Shown: in pieces, positions 9,561-15,340 of the stretch
Position numbering within the stretch: position 1 is the stretch's first letter
Layout: every line of letters begins with the position of its first letter
From: Acanthamoeba sp. SK_2022b
Taxonomy: Eukaryota; Discosea; Longamoebia; Acanthamoebidae
DNA length: 15,340 nt
Direction: 5' to 3'
Assembly: GCA_027943245.1 (NCBI GenBank)
Contig: JANDJZ010000292.1
Location: forward strand, 1 to 15,340
Translations under genes and position numbers: made by a program
The notes under the pieces: generated by a model
Seen by the model: only the letters and a program-made list of their open reading frames with translations
The model's database searches: none
Told to the model about the DNA's origin: nothing

Positions 9561-9744
9561 CTTATTGCTTCTCTCTTCCTTTCTTGCTCTCCCCACAAAG
9601 AGCACCCCAACCCGCACAGCTGAATTGTAAAGCTTTTGTGAACGAAGAATTGCTGAGGTAAAGATTCCCAGATTTTTCCCTGTTTTTCTTTGTTGCACGG
9701 AAAAAAGAAAGAACAGAAAGGAGAGAGGGTCGCAAGGGCAGTCG
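9561..9744 (-). promoter_or_regulatory. Spacer between the two ligase-fold genes
   Basis: These 184 bases separate the stop of the nucleotidyltransferase-ligase gene (9745) from the ATG of the ligase-kinase gene (9560), both on the minus strand. They must hold the 3' end of one gene and the promoter of the other. I see no AATAAA on the minus strand and no TATA box. The minus strand reads first as pyrimidine-rich, then as AAAGAAAAACAGGG. Confidence 0.45.
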
Positions 9745-12700
9745 TCATGGCGTCTGCGTCCGATCCTTGGCCAACAGTCGCGTGGTGAGGTACTTTAGCA
9801 CGGCCTTGTTTCGCGTGGTATGCAGACATTCCCTCGCTGCAGACAACGAACGCATCGGCACGACCACTGAGTGAATAGAACGAGTGGCAAATACTATTGT
9901 CTGTCTCTCTCTCTCTCTCTCGTGTTCGTGTGTGTGTGCGCGCGCGCGTGCGTGCGTGCATGGCGAGGTACCGGTGAGCACAACGCCCTTGTCGAGTGCA
10001 AAGAGGATAGGCTTGAAGGGATAGCGACCGGCCAGCTGTGCAAACTGTCGGCGTCGCGCATCGCTACGGTTCTCGCCTCCACCGCTCTCGTCGAGCTGCG
10101 CCAACATGGCGGCGCTGATGTCGCGGTAGGCTTCCTCCACCTCGGCGCACAGCGCTTCGAAGGGCCCGACCAGCCGCTCGTAGAGGGGCAGCCAGCGAGG
10201 GAAGTGGTGGAGGAGAAGCTCCGCATTTCCACTACGGATGAGTTCGAGCATGCCCTCCTCGTCGAGGGCGTCGGCGTTGAGGTTGATCGGCCCGAAGCCG
10301 TTGTTGGAGAAGGTGAGAGTGCATTCCATAGCCACAAATTGGGGCGACTTGACCCCCACCCTACGGAAGCCGTCATCGACCGCCACAAATCCTGCATATG
10401 GCACAGCACAGCCCACGAAGAAACAATGGCCATGTGAGTTCAGGCTGAGCATGAGAGCAAAGCAATCAGATGATAACCTGAGCACAGAAGTGGATTCATG
10501 TCTCTTGCCACCGCTTTGGCATCGGTCCACGACGCGAGGTCGTCCCTGCGCTTAGGAACGGTCCAGCCGAGCGATTCCTGCCCCACCACCACCACGCATC
10601 GCGTCGAGAGTGAGCGCCTCAGCAGCTCGGAGTGTGGTGGGAGAGAAAAGGCGCGCACAGCGACGGCAACGAAATCCTCCTCGTGCATCGTGCGGAGGTC
10701 GGTGACGGACACCAGGAACAGCCTGTCCTCGGGATAGCTCGTGACATAGCGCTGGCGGTTGGTGGCCATCACAAACGTGAAGCACCTGCGGCCGGGCAGC
10801 GTCGTCAGTCCAGGAACAGCAGGGCCAGGAGCCAAAAAAAACCAACCTGTGCGTTTGGGTGGGCAGGGCGTAGCCGCTACTTTGCCAGATGTCCCAAAAC
10901 AGGTCTTGGAATAGTTTGCGCTCACTGACCTCCAGGTAGCACATGTTGGCGATGGCGTCGGGCTCCCCTGCACACCATCCACAATGAACGGCGGGTGGGT
11001 CAGCCGACAGTGCGGCGCCGTCCCCTGGAGGGTAGGATGGGAGGTTGCGGAAGGCTCGTACACTGGGAAGCAACGTTCCAGGAGCCCTGATACTTGTTCC
11101 AGTACAAATATGCAACGTTGCCTGGTGCGCCGATCACAGCGTGAGCCCCACGCTATGGGCTCGACGCTGAAAAGTGATGGGAGGGAGGGCAGTACCGTCG
11201 ATCCGCTCGTAGATCTTGGCCGCACTCCAGTCCACGTCGTCCACAGCTTGCTCGCATTCCGCCTGGCCATCGATGAAGAATGTCGGGAATGACCGGCACA
11301 GCACGGCCCAGCTACGGGAGATAGCGCCTGTGAGGTCGTCGGATGATCGGACACAAGCGTTGTGAGAGGAGGGAGGTGGCGAGTACTTGTCGTGAGCGTC
11401 GACGATGAGTCCCTTCCCACACTCCCGCACCAGAGCCGAGCGCCGTGGAGAAGCGATCTGCGATAGAAAGAGCGAACGTCACACGGGGACGCCAGGAATG
11501 AGAAAGCTGGCCCACACAACGGGGGAGGGGGGAGACGAAAGGGAACCGTGGGCGCGAGGTGGACGATGTTGGCGTATTGCGAGTGCGGTAGCACGCGTAT
11601 GTGGTACTGCCGCCTCAGCTCCTGCACCCCGTGCTCGCGCAGGAACCGCACGACCTCCAACGCCGCCGACGTGTCCGGCGTCGCGTCTGACGCGTCGGCC
11701 GCGCCAGGCGTGTTGCGGGCGAGCTGGTCCAGCTTGGTGATATCGGAGGCGAGGAAGGCGGCCTTGTCCCGAGGATTGAAGAGGTGGGCGTGCACCTCGG
11801 CCTCGACGTCCATGCGCGAGTAGAGCTCGTGGTAGCGCGCCTTGCCAAAGAACTCGTCGCGCAGCTTGAAGAAGACGGGCTTCTGGAAGGCGGCCTTGAG
11901 GTCCTCCCACTCCGAGGACGGGTGGTCCATGATCTCCTTGAGGTAGTGATTGGCCGCCGAGTAGTCCACCACCTTGCCGTGCTCCACCACCTGCAGGGCA
12001 AAGACGATGTACCTGGTGGCCACGCCTCCCGCCCCAACACAACACACGCGGTGAGCAGAGATGCGCATGTCACGCACCAGCTGTGCACAGGCTCGCAGCA
12101 CCTGATGGCGTGGAATATGCATTTCTTGGCCTTGTAGGGCTCCAGCGCCATTCGCTTCTGTGCCATGGACATACGCAGACGCGTGATCCAACTGACCTGT
12201 GTGAAACGATTGGGTCAACTGGCGAGGAAACCGAGAAGGAGGCGAGGGCGAGGGCACCATGGGCCGCAGGATGTCCAAGTCCAGTTCAAGCTCAAAGCGC
12301 TTCTTCTCAAGCCACACGTACTGGCGCGGCAGGCACACGCACTCGATGGCCTCCATGCGGTGTTCCCTCACCATCAGCCCAAAGTAGTGCGCGTCGTAGA
12401 GTGCGACGTTGATCTCCCCTGTGTCGCCGTCGGTCAGCAACAGATCGCTCAATCGAGCGGTTAGGCGGCTCCCGTAGTTGCATCGCAGATGAGGGTGAGT
12501 ACCGTCGTCGTAGCACTCCCACAGATAGTGCTCGCCATCGTCGGGCAGGAAGACGGTGTGCGTGACAATCGCCATGAAGTCCCAGTCGCTCTGCTCGTTC
12601 GCTGTTCCATACACCCGCGATCCTGCACGCACCAGGCCAAAGATATATTATTTTATTTAAGTATTGGTAATTAATTTTATTATTAACGGAAACTGGTACC

Positions 12701-12805
12701 AAGTTGGTAAAGGTTGAGTAAGCGCTCGTCGATGGCCGGGTCGAACTTGGCACGAAGACGTTCGAGAACCACCCCAAGCGTCACCACCAACCCGGCAGCC
12801 TCCAT
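9745..12805 (-). CDS. Nucleotidyltransferase fused to a degenerate Rnl1-like RNA ligase
   Basis: Eleven exons join in frame: 12805-12700, 12622-12258, 12196-12102, 12012-11547, 11457-11387, 11311-11196, 11121-11062, 10967-10847, 10785-10478, 10391-9972 and 9836-9745, giving 739 residues. Residues 36-157 form a MNT/Pol-beta type nucleotidyltransferase: GSRVYGT (36-42) and SDWD with D48 and D50. INVALYD (106-112) has Asn107 where a third carboxylate is usual. A helical region follows, to about 344. Residues 345-739 follow the T4 Rnl1-like order: ECGKGLIVD, NWAVLCRSF...FF, DWSAAKIYERIDGN, LYW, EPDA, CFTFVMAT, YPEDRLFLV, SGFVAVD and VGVKSPQFVA. Against the family pattern, the motif I lysine is Arg404 (ERIDG for EKLDG), the motif III Glu is Val472, the motif IV Glu is Ser569 and the first motif V lysine is Gly. 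The ligase is therefore probably inactive. A role in RNA end recognition or modification is inferred. Confidence 0.82.
9904..9960. repeat. Compound (CT)n-(GT)n-(GC)n tract in an intron
   Basis: CT repeats run into TG, then CG, then GTGC repeats. The tract lies in the last intron (9971-9837) of the nucleotidyltransferase-ligase gene. Confidence 0.9.
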
Positions 12806-12938
12806 TGCCTATGCACGGAAGAGCGAAAAAGAAAAAAAAACCTTTTTTTTCATTGCTGACGTGGCCAACAGGCGAAAGAAAACTGAATCGAAATAGCAAC
12901 AGAGCAGATCAACATCAATCATTCCAGTTTCGAAACAC
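12806..12938. promoter_or_regulatory. Divergent promoter with A9-CC-T8 tract
   Basis: Only 133 bases separate the start codons of the minus-strand nucleotidyltransferase-ligase gene (12805) and plus-strand LAMTOR3 (12939), so both promoters and 5' UTRs must lie here. The core is A9 (12832-12840), CC, T8 (12843-12850), a hairpin-forming poly(dA:dT) pair of the kind that disfavours nucleosomes. A CRE-like TGACGTGG follows at 12857-12864. The shared regulation is inferred. Confidence 0.6.
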
Positions 12939-13358
12939 ATGGAGGGCGAAGTAGGAGGTGAGTTGCAAAAGCTGGCGAAGGACTTGCTTGAGCGGGTGAG
13001 CGGACTCACCGCTGTATACGTGAGCGACGCGTACGGCGTGCCGCTGGTACAGGCATCGAAGAGCAGCGGCGTGAACGATGAAGCGGCCCGCACGATGGCG
13101 GCCACCTTCGCCGTGGCCGTTGATCAGGTGAGCAAGCTGCAGCTGGGCAAGAACGAGAGCGTTGTCTCCTTCTTCTCGGATCTCGTCGTTGTGCACATCA
13201 ACCACCTGCCCCTCGTCATTACCTTCTTCCTCGAGGAGGCCGAGGAGGCCAACGTCGGCCTGCTACTCTCCCTGGGTCAGGATCTCAAGAAGGTGCTCGA
13301 GCCCCTCCGCAAATCGGTTGCCCAGATGGACAGCGACAGCGGCGCCCAGCGGGATTGA
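12939..13358 (+). CDS. LAMTOR3: LAMTOR3 (MP1), Ragulator roadblock subunit
   Basis: LAMTOR3 pairs with LAMTOR2 in the Ragulator complex, which anchors Rag GTPases and MAPK/TORC1 signalling on lysosomes or late endosomes. The 139-residue intronless frame covers the whole roadblock fold (human protein 124 residues). Family marks in order are LTAVYVSDAYGVPLVQ (strand-turn-strand), ATFAVAVDQVSKLQLGKNES, VVHINHLPLVITFF and NVGLLLSLGQDLKKVLEPL, which correspond closely to the human VVSDRDGVPV, DQGSKLGLSKNKS and NRLPLVVSF segments. The ATG at 12939 is the first in frame and gives a family-length N-terminal helix (LQKLAKDLLERV). The short Asp/Ser-rich C-terminal extension is unremarkable. Among the multi-exon genes around it, its lack of introns stands out. 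Confidence 0.95.
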   Translation: MEGEVGGELQKLAKDLLERVSGLTAVYVSDAYGVPLVQASKSSGVNDEAARTMAATFAVAVDQVSKLQLGKNESVVSFFSDLVVVHINHLPLVITFFLEEAEEANVGLLLSLGQDLKKVLEPLRKSVAQMDSDSGAQRD

Positions 13359-13676
13359 TCCGAAAAATCAGAATGGAGAACGAAAACCCGACGAGGAGGA
13401 AGAGAGCTCCCAACATCAAGCTGCCAAAAGTCAGAATCGCTGATTGGTGTAGAGGTTCGAATGTAGGGCAACGTGCGATGTAACAGTCAGTTTTGTGTAC
13501 GCCACATGGTGGTGCAAATAGATTAATCAATTAATTCTGCTCAACCCCATCTCGTCTGAGAGATTTGTGGAGAGCAAGAAGAAAAAGAAGGAAACAGTTG
13601 TAGAATATTATTCACAACCCACTGGGCAAGATCAGCTCCTTTCATCACCCTTTTCCTCTTGACAAATCAAACAGCC
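13359..13676 (+). other. Spacer: LAMTOR3 3' end and WBP4-like 5' UTR
   Basis: No gene is seen. It must hold the 3' UTR of LAMTOR3 and the promoter of the next gene. There is an AT-rich patch (GATTAATCAATTAATTC) near 13521, but no clear AATAAA or TATA box. Confidence 0.5.
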
Positions 13677-15106
13677 ATGTGAGTGCCCTCTCTTGCGCAG
13701 CACCCGCGACACATATATTTTCCCATTTTTCAATCAAATTAAGCGCGCCCATCCCGCGATGAGGAGATCATCTCTTAACTTGCGTATTGCCCATCCACAG
13801 GACCGAGTACTGGGTGTCACAGTCGCGGTACTACTGCAAGTTCTGCAAATGCTGGATGACCGACAAGAAGAGCGTGCGCTCCCTCCTGCAGCAACCTTGA
13901 GCTCCCCGTCTAGCCTTGGCCTGACCTCGTGTGTGGTGTGCTTGGGCTGGTTCTCTGACAGACGAGGGAGAACCACGACAAGGGCGTCCGGCACAAGCAG
14001 GCCTACAAGGAGCACTTTGACAAGCTCAGGAAGGAGAAGCTCGACCAGGCCAAGGCCGACGACGAGGTCCTCGCCGAGATCGAAAAGATCCAAAGGGTAC
14101 CACACCGCACACACGCACACGCGCGCACACACCGCACACGCGCGGTCAGGCGCACGCGTTCGCCTTTGGAGTGACCGAGCTGGGCTCGCGTGCTATTCGT
14201 CAGGCGGCCAACCAGCAGTACGCCGAGGACTTGAGCAAGGGCTACGGCGTCCAGCCCCAGCCCGACCCGGCAGCGCAGCGGCAGCAGTACTTCTACTACG
14301 GCAGCGGAGGTGCCCATCACTTCTTTGTGTGCGCGTGCGTGCTCGCGTGTGACTCACAGTGGCCTCACGATTGGCGTCGTGTGTGTGTGTGTGTGTGTGC
14401 GTGTGCGTGCGTGCGTGCGTGCGTGTGTGTAGACGAAGCGTTCGTTTCGGCGCAGTCGGAGGAGAAGGCCAGGCTGACCGAGTTCTACCAACAGCAAGCC
14501 GCGCAGGCCTGGGCTCCTGCCCCGGTGACAGAGCTTGAGGCGGGGACGGGGGCGGGGGCGGAGGACGAGGCCGAGGCCATCGCGGCGCAGGGCAACCCGG
14601 AGCTGCTGGCTATCATCGCCCGCAAGAAGGAGGAGAAGCGGAAGAGGGAGGAAGAGGAGGAGCGCAAGCGAGCGGAGGAGGAGCGCCTGTTCGAGGAGAA
14701 GAAGAAGCGAGCCGGTCCCTACGGCATGTGGACCACCGTCGACAAGAGCGAGACGTGCGTACAACCCCTCCCCGCGGTCCTTCGTTGCGCATGCGCGTGT
14801 CGTGTGTGTCGTGCGTGTGCGCGTGTGGCTTGCTGAGCTGATGATGGGGGCAAACACCGCACACGCTTAAGCGAGGCGAGGGAGGAGGAGCGGAGATCGC
14901 TCAAGAGGCAAAAGACGCGCGAGATCGAGCAGGACAGTTCGGACAGTGACGCCGAGGAGGAGGACGACCGCATCGTGAAGAAGGAAGAAGTCGACGAGCC
15001 CGTCGTCGCCGTCGAGTTTAAGAAGCGCCAGCCGGCGGGCGGCGCCGCAGGCCGCCGTCGTCCGCCCATCAGAAAGAAACTCGCCGAAGAGGAAGGGGAC
15101 GACTAA
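13677..15106 (+). CDS. WBP4: WBP4/FBP21-like spliceosomal zinc-finger protein, no WW domains
   Basis: WBP4 (FBP21) is a spliceosome-associated factor with a U1-like zinc finger. Six exons join in frame: 13677-13678 (only the AT of the start codon), 13801-13873, 13962-14096, 14204-14309, 14433-14754 and 14872-15106, giving 290 residues. The N-terminus MTEYWVSQSRYYCKFCKCW matches the family's M-x-YW-x-SQ-x3-CDYCKCW. With the exon 3 join, the finger is C-x2-C-x13-H-x5-H (histidines in NHDKGVRH). A basic helical stretch follows (KEHFDKLRKEKLDQAK). Middle residues are Gln- and Ala-rich, then a Lys/Glu/Arg coiled-coil (about 165-200), then GPYGMW (compare NPYGEW in WBP4), an acidic serine patch DSSDSDAEEEDD and a basic end with EFKKRQP. 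The two WW domains of human WBP4 (376 residues) are absent. In unspliced RNA the apparent ATG at 13677 is followed at once by TGA, so intron 13679-13800 must be removed. Confidence 0.88.
14379..14430. repeat. (TG)n/(TGCG)n tract at an intron 3' end
   Basis: TG repeats pass into TGCG repeats and end directly at the acceptor AG (14431-14432) of the WBP4-like intron 14310-14432, taking the place of a normal polypyrimidine tract. Confidence 0.93.
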
Positions 15107-15340
15107 ATGGGAGAGCGAGAAGAAGCCTCTCCAATGTGATAACCACCATTACTGGGTGAAAACTACGAAGTGGCACATCTCCTCCACTGGAGCCTTTTCC
15201 TTGTTGGTGTTTGATTCGTACGCACCACCTCTTTAAGAGACAAGCCGACAGAGCGGTCGAACTCCTCCTTGATTGGTGCGATTTACACGTTCGTGCTGTG
15301 TTCACGACTTTCTCCACTTTCATGTGGCGACCGAAGCGAG
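15107..15340. other. 3' flank of the WBP4-like gene
   Basis: No gene is recognised. A minus-strand open frame (15323-15069) has no family features and runs into the end of the WBP4-like coding region. The sequence is presumably 3' UTR and intergenic. Confidence 0.5.

Noticed and set aside
11312..11345. Acceptor cacag just upstream of gcgctatctcccgtag
   Set aside because: From the donor at 11386 it gives a frame with an immediate stop. The acceptor at 11313-11312 gives the expected N-W-x-V-x-x-R-x-F segment.
10440..12632. A 730-codon minus-strand open frame
   Set aside because: Only its first part (from 12622) and last part are real exons. In between it reads through introns and out of frame with the conserved ligase segments.
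13454..13462. GGTTCGAAT resembling a tRNA T-loop
   Set aside because: No paired acceptor stem, anticodon arm or D-loop surrounds it.

Overview
The window looks like nuclear DNA of a compact, intron-rich protist, most likely an amoebozoan such as Acanthamoeba. The reasons are GC-rich coding exons, many short introns (about 50 to 200 bases), donors often of the gtacg/gtgcg type, TG/CA-rich intron interiors, and closely packed genes on both strands that are orthologous to human genes. There are no bacterial-style operons. All gene models below were built by hand from splice signals, reading-frame phase and family resemblance, with no transcript support.

Layout. Bases 1-1110 hold no gene I can support. 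1111-2911 (minus) encodes a complete seven-bladed WD40 propeller of the WDR26/Gid7 family, but its N-terminal LisH-CTLH part is missing. 2912-3360 holds a (TG)n tract and two palindromes. 3352-3837 (plus) is a frameshifted fragment of an amino-acid transporter (SLC38/AVT type), truncated at both ends. 4341-5853 (plus, 9 exons) is a prolyl 4-hydroxylase-type 2-oxoglutarate dioxygenase with a TPR-like tail. 5991-9560 (minus, 16 exons) is an RNA ligase fused to a polynucleotide kinase. 9745-12805 (minus, 11 exons) is a nucleotidyltransferase fused to a T4 Rnl1-like ligase domain whose key catalytic residues are replaced. 12939-13358 (plus, 1 exon) is LAMTOR3. 13677-15106 (plus, 6 exons) is a WBP4/FBP21-like spliceosomal zinc-finger protein without WW domains. 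15107-15340 holds nothing recognised.

The most interesting part is 5991-12805. Two different RNA-ligase-fold fusion genes lie head to tail on the same strand, 184 bases apart. One joins an intact-looking ligase (KWNG, EGWV, KIK motifs) to a 5'-kinase (GVPGSGKS), which is the heal-and-seal chemistry of tRNA splicing and RNA repair. The other joins a MNT-type nucleotidyltransferase to a ligase fold that has lost the nucleophilic lysine (ERIDG) and the motif III and IV glutamates. I infer a possible RNA end-processing pair, with the second protein as a pseudo-ligase partner or RNA-binding platform. This is not shown by the sequence alone.

Three introns in the window appear to be GC-AG introns with nearly the same donor (GCACGT/GCACGC), and the WBP4-like start codon is split by an intron.
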